Assembly (NCBI GenBank): GCA_021234595.1
Contig: CM037853.1
Span: 37,633,974-37,697,973 of the forward strand
Source of the DNA: Delia radicum
Taxonomy: Eukaryota > Arthropoda > Insecta > Diptera > Anthomyiidae
Length of the DNA: 64,000 nt
Direction of reading: 5' to 3'
Positions 45,430-56,529 of this stretch are shown piece by piece. Numbering within the stretch: the stretch's first letter is position 1; each line of letters starts with the position of its first letter. Both the position numbers and the translations under genes were made by a program. The notes under the pieces are model-generated. The model made no database searches and was not told where the DNA came from. It was given only the letters and a program-made list of their open reading frames with translations.

Positions 45430-46029
45430 ATGTAAGTAGTTGAAAGAAATTTTTTTTATGGTATATATAATTATTTCTATATATTTTCAGATATTAAATT
45501 AATTAATGTCGTCAATGTTTTAAAATGAACATTTTTGTATTTTGTAACGTATTGTAAATTATTTTTAAAAAAATCACAAAAATTTGTTTTATGATTTTCA
45601 GCAAATAAATTAACTAAAGCATAATTTTTCTACAAATTTTTTTTCAGTCTACTAATATTCAGCAAAAATTTTATTAATTTTCAGTAAGTGTTTTTTAATT
45701 TCTAATTCACTAAGTGTTAGCAAAATTTTTGCTGAATCTACTAATTCTGTTGCTAAAAATCAGTTCGCTGAATTTTAGCAAAAGATTTTGCTGACATTAG
45801 CAATTTTTTTGCAAGCACCTTCCTGACTAAAATTTTGCTGACTCAGCAAAATTTTTGCTGACTTTACTAACTTTTTTTTTTTGAGTGTACCAACATTTTT
45901 CTTTAGGCAAGTGTATCATCTATTTATGGAAATATTTTAGACTTTTGCAAGTTTAGTGCAGTTTCCTTCGTGCAATGGAACAAAATTTTAAGAAAAATTG
46001 TTATTTAATCCAATCTGCAAATGTATTCG

Positions 46030-46267
46030 GTTTCTAGTTGATGTAAGGATAAAAATATTGCTTAAGAGCAAAAACGCAATATGCGTTTTTTTCGCGACAT
46101 AACTTTGTTTTCGCGAATTCAATACATTTACGCAGTTTTTTATTTAAAAAACATATTGAGCTTAAATTGTTGGATTTTTAATTCACGAAAAAAATTATTC
46201 AGCCAAAAACATCGCGTGATGGAATTTTTTTTTAAGCAGAATTTTCATCCTTACGTCAACTAGAAAC
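46030..46267. mobile_element. Small palindromic MITE O in element N
   Basis: GTTTCTAGTTGATGTAAGGA and the complement of GTTTCTAGTTGACGTAAGGA bound a 238-bp segment. Pairing continues inward (AAATATTGCTTAAG, TTAAGCAGAATTTT). It also has a central AAAAACGCAATATGCGTTTTT hairpin. No clear target duplication. Confidence 0.68.
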
Positions 46268-46890
46268 TCAGTCGGCTTGCTGACTGCATTAAGTCAACCG
46301 CGAAAAATGCATTCAATTTGCAAAATTTTAAATTATTTCCACACATGCACTTCACTAAAGAAAAGTTTTAATAATGAAAATGAACACATTAGAACATTAG
46401 TTTACCACAATATTGAATTTTTGTTAAATTCGCGTAATAGCACGAATTTCAAAAAACGCTTAAATACGTATTTGCTTAAATCAACTAAAGATTAAAATAT
46501 AAAAATTTTACATTGATATTACAAAAATTCCAGTACAAAAACTTAAAAATCTTTTTTTTTACAGAATATCCCTGAAAAAAGGATATGTCTGAACTTGATT
46601 TGCCACATTTTATATTCCGTTGGACGCGCCTTAAGAAAACCTTTCATATGATACTAATATTCTATACTTTGTCTTTAGTTAAAGTACAGAGTTCTTTGAA
46701 AAATTTAAAAAAAAAATCCGATTTTACAAACGGCCCAGCTCACGGGATCTTAATGCTATACACAAAATACTTTGGAAATCATCATAAAACGAACCAAGGT
46801 ACATTTTGAGAGGTGGACAAAAAATACTTTTTTCCCCCATACAAGCTGAGTTGGTCTAACCTAAGTAGTATTCTAAGTGTGTTGACGAAA

Positions 46891-47392
46891 ATAATTTTCG
46901 AAAACGGAAGGGTTTTTTCAACTCTTCCCAGTATTTAGAAACTATCGCATCTTATAAGTCTGCACATTAGAATTTTAGAGCTCTGACAGATTCAACATAT
47001 AGATTCAACAAATAAACTCTTAAAACACAATAACAACAGCATCAGCAGCAGCAGCAGCAGCAATAGAAGAAAAACCCAAAAGAAAACCTTAAAAATTGCC
47101 AGTGATGTTGCTGGCTGACAACGATGATGACTGTAAAAGTTTTTGCCAGAGTAAAGTTGTTGAATACAAAAAAAATATATAACAAATTGCCAAAATAAAA
47201 AAAAGATAAAAAATAAATTTGAAATACACCATTTCCACAAAAAATATATATACGGTAAAACTAAACGTATGAGTATGAGGAATTTTGTGATTCTTTAAAA
47301 TTTTCCATTAGCAAAAAGTCTTAAAAGTATAAACTAAAATATTTTTTTAGGTTCAATTCTTAAAATTATTTAATTAAAAATTGTGGACAAGC
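46891..47392. other. Spacer with a CAG microsatellite
   Basis: CAGCAGCAGCAGCAGCAGCA at about 47043-47062 is a short triplet repeat. The minus-strand frame over it (46992-47240) reads a leucine run and is not a supported gene. Confidence 0.5.
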
Positions 47393-48175
47393 TTAACCCT
47401 CTAATGGGTAAGGCTGTCTAAGAGCAGTCTTCATGAAATTTACCACAAATGCGTCAAATGAGCGTTTTATACTTAGAAATTAGTATATTCCGAAAGAAAA
47501 CTAAATTTGCTCAATATTTTGTGAAGAAGTGTGTGCCTTCCACGGTTTGGAAGCGAGAAAGTTTCAAAATCGAAATTTCGTAAAATTTCAAAAACTAATA
47601 ATTTAAAAAAAAAAATAGTTTTCAAAAATCTAAAAAACCAATTTATGTTGACTAAAAACTCTTTATAATAAAATATAAGTACAACTGAAGCTTTATCTTT
47701 AATAATAAGTCCTTACTTTAGTCCAAGGACTCACAGGATTTATCAGGATTCGTCTAAAGGACATCGTCATAACTTATAAACTAATAGACGGATTTTTATG
47801 AAATTTTGCAGAAAGAAGACCTTAAGTATTGACAGCAAAGCGTTGAAGTTTGAACAATATAAATTGAAGTTTAGATACTATTACGCCTAATTTTGCTTTT
47901 TCCAAATAGTGCTAATCGCGATATCTTCGTAAATAGGAGCTGAAAAAAAATAGTTTTTCAAGCGTGTTTATATCCTGGTAAGAGAAATATTTTTTGTCCA
48001 AAACTTCTCTTTTATATGCTTTAGTTTCCAAAATGCACCCTAAAATATTTTGGCTCCTATCGCCTAAATTAGGCAACGATAAACAATTTTGTTGAAGAAC
48101 TTAGTATTTGTTTTTCGAGTGGAGCACATGGAATGAATTTCGTTGCAAAACATCGTTTGCCAGTTAGAGGGTTAA
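47393..48175. mobile_element. piggyBac-like MITE K, copy 1
   Basis: TTAA at each edge (47393-47396, 48172-48175) and inverted ends CCCTCTAATGGGTAAGG and the complement of CCCTCTAACTGGCAAACG. TTAA target duplication with C-rich ends starting CCCT is typical of piggyBac-type elements. It is non-coding. A decayed inverted relative lies at 11690-12488. Confidence 0.75.
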
Positions 48176-48194
48176 GTTTGAAATGAAATAATGT

Positions 48195-48290
48195 GTGGAG
48201 AACAAAAAAGGCAGAAACTAGTCTAGTCTGATTTAAAAATTAATAGTGTTTATAATTTTTAGAGAAAAACGTTTATTTTTCTTCTTTTTT
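48195..48290 (-). repeat. Terminal fragment of element Y
   Basis: GGCAGAAACTAGTCTAGTCT and GATTTAAAAATTAATAGTG match 16330-16370. GAAAAACGTTTATTTTTCTT continues to the family end. The rest of the element is missing. Confidence 0.7.
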
Positions 48291-48633
48291 TTATATTTTT
48301 TTTTTATTTTATTAACTTGAGGGTTACGCGATCAAGTTTTGCCTATCAAGTTTTAATACACTCACACCTTTTTACCAAAACACTCACACTTTCTAAAATT
48401 GAAAAGAACTTGCTTCAGATTTCTCTTTCAAGTGGAGTGTATCAATTTACGTTCAAGAAAACAGCTGATCTTTTGAAGTTGTTTTTGTTTTTCCTTTGAC
48501 GACGACATCTTGAAAAATTAAATTGCTTTCAACTTGCGTGCAGCCTACGTCACATCTGTAAATTTTTACATATTTTGACAAACAGTATATGTAAAAGACT
48601 ATCAAGAAAATCTTGATCGTGTGGCTGAAGTGT

Positions 48634-48803
48634 AATTAATAATCATATAATTACAAATTATATACTATTACCCTAACCGAGCACTAGCTACTATGGCCTT
48701 CGGCGCGTTGTAGTGAAAACAGAGCAGTGCCTCTGGTGGGAATCGAACCCACGACCCCCGCAATGATAATACAGCACTCTACCAACTAGCCTACCGGGGC
48801 GCA
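48634..48803 (-). mobile_element. tRNA-derived SINE, copy 3
   Basis: It lies on the minus strand. The T-arm is CTGGTGGGAATCGAACCCAC and the D-arm ACCAACTAGCCTACCGGGG. The body ACCCTAACCGAGCACTAGCT and the AATCATATAATTACAAATTA tail match the other copies. It keeps the complete 5' end missing from copy 1. Confidence 0.9.
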
Positions 48804-49914
48804 CAATATTCTTCTTTTTAACCTCAGCCTTTCTAAAGAAAACAATTTTGTTTGCACAGCAAACTGAGAAAGTTATCTACATAATTATAATGAATTCTTG
48901 CATGAAACAAATGAAGTTGCACTTTAACTCGTGTTCATAAAATTAAGTGAAAAAAAAAATTTTTTTTTTTAGTAAAAGTTTCACTTACAATATGAAGAAG
49001 TTTCAATAAAGAAGTAATGTAATTAAGTCTATAAAGTTACTCAGTAAATTTGTAAAAAAAATTTCATAGTTTACTGAAAATTTTAAATATTTTTCATCCA
49101 ATTAAATTCTCTCTGTAATGATCTACAATATCTCTTACAGTCAGGTGGTATATTGCGTTTTTTCAATGATTTGGAAACGGTGTATTTAAAAAGGAAACTA
49201 GAAAACTTCTAAAAGAAATTTTATTAAAAAATGTTGGCATAACTGTATAGAAAAGACGAAAAAAACTACTATATGCATTTGAACATGGGTTGATTGAAAT
49301 TATGGTTTGATGTTTTGAGGGAGGACATGTGGTAGAAAAGAAAAACCAACAGTATCGATAGAAAATGGCATAAAGGAAGAAAAAAAAGTGATGAGTTAAG
49401 ATAGCAACAAAAATTGTTTGGAAAACTAAAACTTTTTTTTGCAAGAGTTTAAATAGTTTTTCTATTCTTAAAGTCAGGCGAACGAAAATCTAAAACTTAA
49501 TACTTCATCACTAAAGAAATTTACAAATTAAAATCAACTACATACAATAGTTAAAATAAATGCATTTGCAGTTAAGCTAAGTTTTCATTATAAATCAATT
49601 TTTATATGTAGTATTTTAAAGCGCTAAAACTCAAAGGACAAACGAAGCGAAAACAACTACAATTGCAGTCAAAACAACAGATATTAAAATTATTGTAAAA
49701 CTGTAAAAACTACTACCAATGCAGTTAAAACAGCAGACATTAATGATGTATGCAGTTTTGCATAAAGCATACAGAAAAAACTTAAATCGATTAAAAGTCT
49801 AATTGAATTCGGTTCAATTAAGGAAATTTTAGTATCATTTAAAATAATTTGTAACTATTTAATTGATTTTAATTTCAATTTAGGTCTTAATCAAATCTAT
49901 TACAAATTTAATGC
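48804..49914. other. AT-rich spacer
   Basis: No supported gene. Near 48870-49130 a region with TTTCATAA and an end AATTCTCTCTGTA may relate to the MITE at 12942. AACTACAATTGCAGT motifs at 49650-49740 echo 35.8-36.6 kb. Confidence 0.4.
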
Positions 49915-50870
49915 GGGTTCTGATGAGATCTTTAGCAGATCGAAATACTAGTATCAACCTAGCTAATATGTTAGATTAGGTTAATTTTTGTAAATATACG
50001 GATGTTGAAAGCTCGTTATACATTAAAACTAACATTAAAATAATCTCGATGTATGTAAGCAAAAAAACTAATAAAACTGTAAAAAGTAGTACTTGAGCCA
50101 GAGTAAAAACTATTTTTTTTATATAAATAGAACATTTTTGGTCTTCAGAGTATAGTAACGCCATGATACTTGTTGGGAAAAGACCCTATATACGTGCTCG
50201 ATTACTAAGAAGGCAAGAATGGAACAAAATTGGTGATTAATATCTTTTTTGGTAAACCTCTGCTTATTCTAAAGGCTCTAGCTTTTCTAAAACTTCGGGA
50301 TCTGATGAGATATTTAGCCAGATCGAAATACTATTATCAACCAAGCTAATATGTTTGATTTGCTTTATTTTTGTAAATCTACGGATTTTGAAAGCTCGTT
50401 ATAAATTAAGAATAACATTATTGAAATCTCGATGTATATAAAAACAAAAAACTAATGAAACTGTAAAAAATATTACTTGAGCCAGAGTACAAACTAAATT
50501 TTTTTTTTATACAAATAGAACATTATTGGCCTTCAAAGTATAGTAACGTCATGATGCTTGTTAGAAAAAGACCCTATCCATGTGTTAGATTACTAAGAAG
50601 ATAAGAATGGAGCAAAATTGATGATTAATAGGTTTTTTCTTAAAGCTCTGCCTATTATGGAGGCTCTAGGTTTTCTAAACCTCCGGGTTCTGATGAGATC
50701 TTTAGCCATATCGAAATACTAAGCAGTATCAACCTAGCTAATATGTTTGAATTGCTTTATTTTTGTAAATATACGGACGTTAATATATTTGATTTGCTTT
50801 GTTTTTGAAAATATACGGAGGTTTAAAGCTCGTTATAAATTTAAAATAAATGAATATTGTTTTTAATTTC
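49915..50870 (+). repeat. Satellite P, tandem array of about 385-bp units
   Basis: Two and a half units can be aligned from the repeated landmark TGATGAGAT at 49921, 50303 and 50691 (spacing 382 and 388). Each unit repeats AACATTTTTGGTCTTCAGAG-like, AAAGACCCTAT and GATTACTAAGAAG blocks. Units are about 85-90% alike by eye. A lone unit at 1380-1704 matches. Confidence 0.9.
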
Positions 50871-51560
50871 AAACAAATTTTTAGTATATACTATTAAAAC
50901 TTTAATTAAAATTTGCAAAAAATCGCCAAATTAAAAAAAAAAACAATAAAATTAAAAAAAGCGCTAAAAATAGTATTTTTTTATTCAGAATTTAAAAAAA
51001 TCATCAATAATATAAAAATCGCTAATATTTGAAAAAATCGTCAAAAAATTAAAAAAAAACGCAAAATTAAAAAAAAAATCGAAATTAACCCTGCAATTGC
51101 CAAAATTAAACAATTGCCAAAATTAAAAAAAAAAAAAAAAATTGGAAAAAATCGTCCAAATTTAAAAAAAAAACCTTAAAACTAAAAAAAAAAAATTTTT
51201 TTTTCATAATAAAAAAAAAAAAACTTTCCAAAATTAAAAAAAGTGTCAAAAATTAAAAATCGGTAATATTTAAAAAAATAGCCAAAAATTTAAAAAAATG
51301 CAAGATTAAATAAAAATCACCAAAATTAAAAAAAAACGTCAAAATTAAAAAAAAAAACCTCAAGATTACCGAAATTACAAAAAATGGCCAAAATTAAAAA
51401 AATCCATTTTTGCGGATCACAAAACTCACTAAATTGAAATATACATATATTTTGTACTTCAGGAATTAAAATAGTTTAACTATCGCAAATAATTTAAATC
51501 GCGAATAATTTATTTAAGTAACCAAAAATTAATAAAAAAAATATTGAAGAATTAAGGCAT
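50871..51560. repeat. A-rich low-complexity array
   Basis: Degenerate repeats of CCAAAATTAAAAAAAA and CGTCAAAATTAAAAA with irregular spacing. No coding potential. Confidence 0.85.
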
Positions 51561-51599
51561 TTTTAAATGCAAAATTCAATCACTTTTATGTTATTTGTT

Positions 51600-51847
51600 C
51601 AGATATTAAATTATTCATGTGTCGATGTATTAACATTTTTATATTTTTAATGTATTGTGAATTTTTTTCAAGGAATCACAACTTTTTGTAGGATTTTCAG
51701 CAAATAAATTAACTGAAGTATAATTTTTCTATAAATTTTTAGAGTTTTATTCAGCAAAAATTTTATTAATTTTTAGCAAGGACTGACTAAAATTTTGGTG
51801 AATCAGCAAAATTTTTTGCTGACTTTACTGACCTTATTTTTTGAGTG
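51600..51847. mobile_element. Element B, right-end fragment (B3)
   Basis: It matches the right 250 bp of B1/B2 (TTCAGATATTAAATTA, TTTTCAGCAAATAAATTAAC, TCAGCAAAATTTTTTGCTGA) and ends TTTTGAGTG followed by TA. The left part is replaced by the A-rich array. Confidence 0.75.
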
Positions 51848-51858
51848 TAGTACTGGTC

Positions 51859-52276
51859 CCGGCTATTTTGTAACCTGTCCTGCATGTCAACTGGGACCGG
51901 TCTCTTTTTCTGAGATAAAGTAAATTTGATAGGGATGCAGTAAATTTGTCTAAAGATGATTTTGAGAGGATGATGGAGGCAAACAATATATAGTAGGAGT
52001 AAGTATCTATCTAGTTTGACTTGCCCCTTAGACCCCATTATTAAAAGGGGACCTGTAACTTTAACACGGCGTATTTGTATTGAAAATAACTTGTCAAGTG
52101 CTGCTGTACTGCCCACATGAAGTGGCACAGAACTCTCCTGAAAAAGACAGTTCGGTGAAATGTCCCAGAACATGGAACAGCACTTGATACTTAAAGTATA
52201 GCTATACCTAGGTGAGTTCTGTGACATGCCATAGCGAGTCAATTGCTCCCTTCTATGACAAAGCCCCTAATAGCCG
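51859..52276. mobile_element. Candidate MITE J with CCGGCTATT ends
   Basis: A 9-bp inverted end, CCGGCTATT, encloses 418 bp containing GGGACCGGTCTC, a motif shared with family H (GGGACCGGTTC). It is more GC-balanced than its surroundings. The 151-codon minus-strand frame (51787-52242) runs across the border of B3 and J, so it is treated as accidental. Confidence 0.4.
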
Positions 52277-52901
52277 GATTTAACTTCAACACCCGTTAAG
52301 AGATCATTACTCTGATAGTTTGTGTAAATATTCTGCAAGAAAATTTTATGATTAAAATCATATTTATTAACATCACTTTCAGAGTGGGTTTTAAGCAACT
52401 AAAAAATGTAGCTGGGTAATTTAAATAACACAATTTTCATGACTAATTTTAAATGTTTCAAATAAACTTTAAAGCCAACATGTAAATTAAAAAAAAAAAA
52501 AAATAATTTCATCTATCAGCAAATTGTCTTAATTAAATTTTATTTCAAATTGCTTACAAAACAACAATACAATCTCTTAAATTTATTTTTGTTTTTTCTT
52601 TAAATTAAATTATGGTGCTCTGTATAAAAACCCAACCCACAAATCAAATATTTAATTTGACCATATTTTTGTTACAGAAAAAAATCCAATATCACAAAAA
52701 TTCAATTGAATTTATCGATAGAAAAACAAAAACATGCCACCATATATGACCATATTTACAGAGATAAAAATAAAAAATCAAAAACATTCCCATAAGCTCT
52801 ATGATATTGGATTGCATTAATATTGATTTCAATCAGGGGTATTCATTTGCAGATTTTTAAAGTCTGTAGTTTTCTTGCACAAATTTCCTTGAGAAGATGA
52901 G
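52277..52901. other. AT-rich spacer
   Basis: No supported gene. The last eight bases before 52910 are the target duplication of the next element. Confidence 0.4.
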
Positions 52902-52909
52902 ATAATCAG

Positions 52910-53671
52910 CAGAGCTATGAATGAATCATTCATTTTTGATTTCAATTCATTACGAATTTTGAATAATTCTTTTTACATAGAAAAAGAATTGAATGAAATT
53001 TGAATTAATTCAAATGAATTTGGTAAAAATAAATTGGAATTCATTTCCAATTCAAATGAATTCGGCAAAATGAATTGCAATTCATTTTCAATTCAAATGA
53101 GTTTGGCGAAATGAATTGCAATTAATTTCCAATTCATTTGACTTGAATTGATTTTGAATCAATTCAAATGAATTAGAAAAATGAATTGCAATTCATTTTC
53201 AATTCATTTGTATTAAATTGATTTTGAATTAATTCAAATGAGTTAGAAAAAATATTGCACCGTGTTATTAATCATATTTATAAAATTTTCCTATATGTGA
53301 TGAAGAGTTTCATAAAATTCATTTGAATTAATACAAAATCAATTTAATACAAATGAATTGAAAATGAATTGCAATTCATTTTTCAAATTCATTTGAATTA
53401 ATTCAAAATCAATTCAAGTCAAATGAATTGGAAATGAATTGCAATTCATTTCGCCAAACTCATTTGAATTAAAAATGAATTGTAATTCATTTTGTCGAAT
53501 TCATTTGAATTGGAAATGAATTCCAATTTATTTTTACCAAATTCATTTGAATTAATTCAAATTTCATTCAATTCGTTTTTTGGCGAAAAGAATTAATTCA
53601 AAATTTTACTAATTCAGTGCATGAATGATTCGCGAATTAATTCAAAAATGAATGATTCAGTCACAGCTCTG
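52910..53671. mobile_element. hAT-like MITE made of nested palindromes
   Basis: A 762-bp element with ends CAGAGCTATGAATGAATCAT and the complement of CAGAGCTGTGACTGAATCAT. It is flanked by the perfect 8-bp duplication ATAATCAG (52902-52909, 53672-53679). CAGAG ends and an nTnnnnAn site are classic hAT features. The whole body is an inverted repeat. Each arm is itself filled with ATTGCAATTCATTT and ATTTGAATTAATTCAAAT palindromes, around a 60-base centre near 53250-53310. Non-coding. Confidence 0.88.
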
Positions 53672-53756
53672 ATAATCAGCCTTAATTAAACGATAAATGA
53701 GAGTCGATAAAGGAAATTGAAAAAAATAAAATGTTAATTTCATTCAACGATGGAAA

Positions 53757-55128
53757 TACACTTCTGTTCTGCCTGTTCATAAGTCTGATAATAAAAATAA
53801 TGTCTGTAATCATAGACCAATATCTAAATTGACTAATATTGCAAAAATGTTTGAGCATATTGTATATGACAAACTTTTCTTTAATTTGAAACGATATATC
53901 ATTATATCTCAGCATGGCTTTATGGCTGGTAGATCGACAACTTCTAATTTAGCTGTCTTTACACAAATCTGTATAAATAGCTTTGAAAAAGGATTACAAT
54001 TTGATACAATTTACACTGATTTTGCGAAGGCATATAATCGTGTACCGCATGAGCTTCTTTTATTAAAACTTTCCAAGATTGGTTTTCACTCGGAAATGTG
54101 TCTTGGTTAGGCATTATTTGACTGGCAGATATTCTGTTGTATCTGTTGATGGCGTTTGTTCAGATGTTTTCATACCTACCTCGGGTATTCCCAAGGTAGT
54201 ATAATGGGTCCACTTTTATTTAATGTTTTTATCAATGATATTGCTAATTGTTTCAAAAACTCCCATCTTCTTTTGTATGCTGATGCTTTAAAACTTTTTA
54301 AACAAATTTCTTTCCTCAAAGATATCTCTGATCTTCAGGAGGACTTGGATAGAGTTGTCCGTTGGTCTGATCGAAATGGTCTTCCTTTCAATGTAGGTAA
54401 ATGCCTTTCTATGTCGTATCATAGCCGTCGAAATATTTTAATGTCTGAATATAGAATAAAGACTTATAGTTTATCATCTGTTGATGAAATTTTAGATTTG
54501 GGAGTAGTATTTGATATCAAACTTTCTTTTAATAATCATTTAAACTATAAAATACCTAAAGCTTACTCAATATTTGCTTTTATCCGTCGTAATTCTCATA
54601 ACTCTTTTGATCATTATACAAAAAAAGCGTTGTTTACTTCGTTTGTAAGATCTAAATTAGAATATGCCTCATTTATATGGGGACCCAATGCTGAAGTTCA
54701 TATTAATTGAATTGAAAAAATTCTGAAAAACTTCATAAAATATGCTGTTTCTTTTTTAAACTTTTCCTCGCCAGTTCCTTCAAATGCAATTAATTGTTTC
54801 TTATGCAGATAAATGTGCTTTACTCTCAATGAAAACTTTAGAGGTTAGGAGAAAAATCTTTTCGCTTAATTTTTTGCATGGCATTATTTGGGGTTTAATT
54901 CATATTCATAGAACTGACTACGCTATGAATGAACCATTAATTAGGGCTATGAGATTATTTAATAATCATAGTAATCAATTAGATTTAAGTTTTACTGACA
55001 TAAATTTTAAAGTAATTTTAAATAATTTGTTAAAATAAGTTATTTACTTTGGATTTTAGTTGCTAGTCTGTAAGGATAATATTGTATCCATAGACTGAAA
55101 TAAATAAATAAATAAATTAATAAAATAA
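53757..55128 (+). pseudogene. 5'-truncated LINE: reverse transcriptase pseudogene
   Basis: It would copy LINE RNA into DNA at the target site. The first frame (to 54110) reads SVLPVHKSD, HRPISKLTNIAKMFEHIV, SQHGFMAGRSTTSNL and TDFAKAYNRVPHELL, the early finger and palm motifs of non-LTR reverse transcriptase. A frameshift follows after FHSEMCLG, and a missing base in the GIPQGS motif near 54187 shifts it again. The next frame (54156-54710) has QGSIMGPLLFNVFINDI and LLYADALKLF. The catalytic YADD is YADA, so an essential Asp is gone. A third frame (54784-55038) gives the C-terminal connection region. The 3' UTR ends in AAATAAATAAATAAAT. The tail and motifs fit a Jockey-like clade. Confidence 0.9.
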
Positions 55129-55300
55129 AATCGTTTTTGCAAACAAAAAACTAAAATTTAAACCGAAAATAACAGTTATTTTCCAATTTTTAAACAAAAA
55201 AAGCAACTAGAGGTAAATGTCGGAAAACTGTTTCAAGTATACCATTTTGATCCTTATGAACTAGTCTATAATAAAATGCATTGCTTTTTAAAATTAGATT
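55129..55300. other. AT-rich spacer
   Basis: Nothing supported. Confidence 0.4.
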
Positions 55301-55311
55301 TTTTTTTTTTT

Positions 55312-56529
55312 TAGCAAAAATAAGTTATTTTTGATTTTTATTTTTTTGAGCAAAAATAAAAAATATTTTTTGATTTTTATTTTTTCGAGCAAAAATAAGT
55401 TATTTTTTGATTTTTATTTTTTCGAGCAAAAATAGAAGTTATTTTTTGGTTTTTATTTTTTCGGGCAATAATAAAAGTTATTTTTTGATTTTTATTTTTT
55501 CGAGCAAAATAAAAGTTATTTTTTGATTTTTATTTTTTTGGGCAAAAGTAAAAGTTATTTTTGATTTTTATTTTTTCGGGCAAAAGTAAAAGTTATTTTT
55601 TGATTTTTATTTTTTTGGGCAAAAGTAAAATTTTTTTTTTGATTTTTATTTTTTTTGGGCAAAAGTAAAAGTTATTTTTTGATTTTTATTTTTTCGGGCA
55701 AAAGTAAAAGTTATTTCTTGATTTTTATGTTTTCGAGCAAAATTAAAAGTTATTTTTGATATTTATTTCAATTTCTTGAGTTGAAATTCCATAAGTTATA
55801 AATTTTTATTTTTATAACGAATAAATAACAAATAACGCAGTTATATTATATATATATAATATATAAATATATACATATAATATATAAGTTTTATGGTTGC
55901 CTTTTGTAATATTTTCGATTTTTATAAACAGTAATACTTATTTTTAATATGATGATTTTTTTTAAGAATTCTTGTTTTAAAAATGACGATTTTAGTTTCC
56001 AAAAATTGGCGCACTGCTCGTACAAATATAGATGTTTGTCTTGTAGTTAGATACTTAAAAAATGTATAATAATATATATTAATACAGTTATCACAAAAAA
56101 TAACATTGCCAAATATTTGCTGTGTATCTATCATCACTGAAAAAATTATAATAACAAAGTTAATTAATAGATTTTATTTTTGGTAAAAAAAAAAATAAAA
56201 ACCAAAAAATGACTTTTATACTTGCTCGAAAAAATAAAAATCAAAAAATAACTTTTATTTTTGCTCGAAAAAATAAAAATCAAAAAATAACTTTTATTTT
56301 TGCTCGAAAAAATAAAAACCAAAAAATAACTTTTATTTTTGCTCGAAAAAATAAAGATCAAAAAATAATTTTTACTTTTGCTCGAAAAAATAAAAATCAA
56401 AAAATAACTTTTATTTTTGCCCGAAAAAATAAATATTAAAAAATAACTTTCATTTTTGCCCGAAAAAATAAAAATCAAAAAATAGTTTTTATTTTTGCTC
56501 GAAAAAATAAAAATCAAAAAATAACTTTT
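55312..56529. repeat. Inverted pair of 39-bp tandem arrays
   Basis: The left array (55312-55765, about 12 units) has the unit AAGTTATTTTTTGATTTTTA plus TTTTTTCGAGCAAAAATAA. The right array (56165-56529, about 9 units) is its reverse complement. A 400-base AT-rich spacer lies between. Units vary at a few places (CGAGC, CGGGC, TGGGC). Because the period is 39, both strands of the right array stay open and give a 13-residue repeat (KNKSYFLIFIFSS on the minus strand), an artefact of the period. This is a foldback-type structure. Confidence 0.9.

Larger units (their letters stand above)
41640..45887. mobile_element. TA-flanked element B, copy 2, carrying C and D
   Basis: The ends CACTCAAAAAAATAAGTTGG and AACTTTTTTTTTTTGAGTG are flanked by TA (41638-41639, 45888-45889). 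Without the nested elements it is co-linear with B1 (GTGTGGACGACAACCAGATT, CAAATTGCAAACAAACATAT, GACAACCATTGATGTAAGT). It is inserted in element N. Confidence 0.88.
41197..46859. mobile_element. Long inverted-repeat element N
   Basis: Ends of about 290 bp are inverted copies. The left end is TTAGACCTACTCACC, then GATGATTCAAAA and CCTGAGCTGGACCGTTTT. The right end is AAAACGGNCCAGCTCACGGG's counterpart and ends TTGGTCTAA. Both arms share ATATCATATGAAAGG and GGATATTCTGTAAA-like blocks. Its own interior amounts to about 1.4 kb once B2 is removed. No recognised coding frame or clean target duplication was found. The superfamily is unknown. Confidence 0.75.
40840..46890 (+). repeat. Dispersed repeat M, copy 2, split by element N
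   Basis: 40840-41196 and 46868-46890 together match the intact copy at 30110-30477. The break falls before AGTAGTATTCTAAGTGTGTT. Everything between is inserted DNA, the outermost layer of a four-level nest. Confidence 0.78.

Noticed and set aside
46992..47240. 82-codon frame with a leucine run
   Set aside because: The leucine run is a CAG microsatellite read in reverse. The rest is low-complexity.
51787..52242. 151-codon minus-strand open frame
   Set aside because: It runs across the end of fragment B3 into element J, shows no motif, and includes the translated terminal repeat. It is an accident of joining.
56164..56517. 117-codon frame of 13-residue repeats (and its plus-strand mirror)
   Set aside because: It is the translation of a 39-bp tandem repeat, open only because 39 is divisible by three.
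55312..56529. CRISPR array
   Set aside because: The 39-bp units are contiguous with no unique spacers, and the arrays are mutually inverted.
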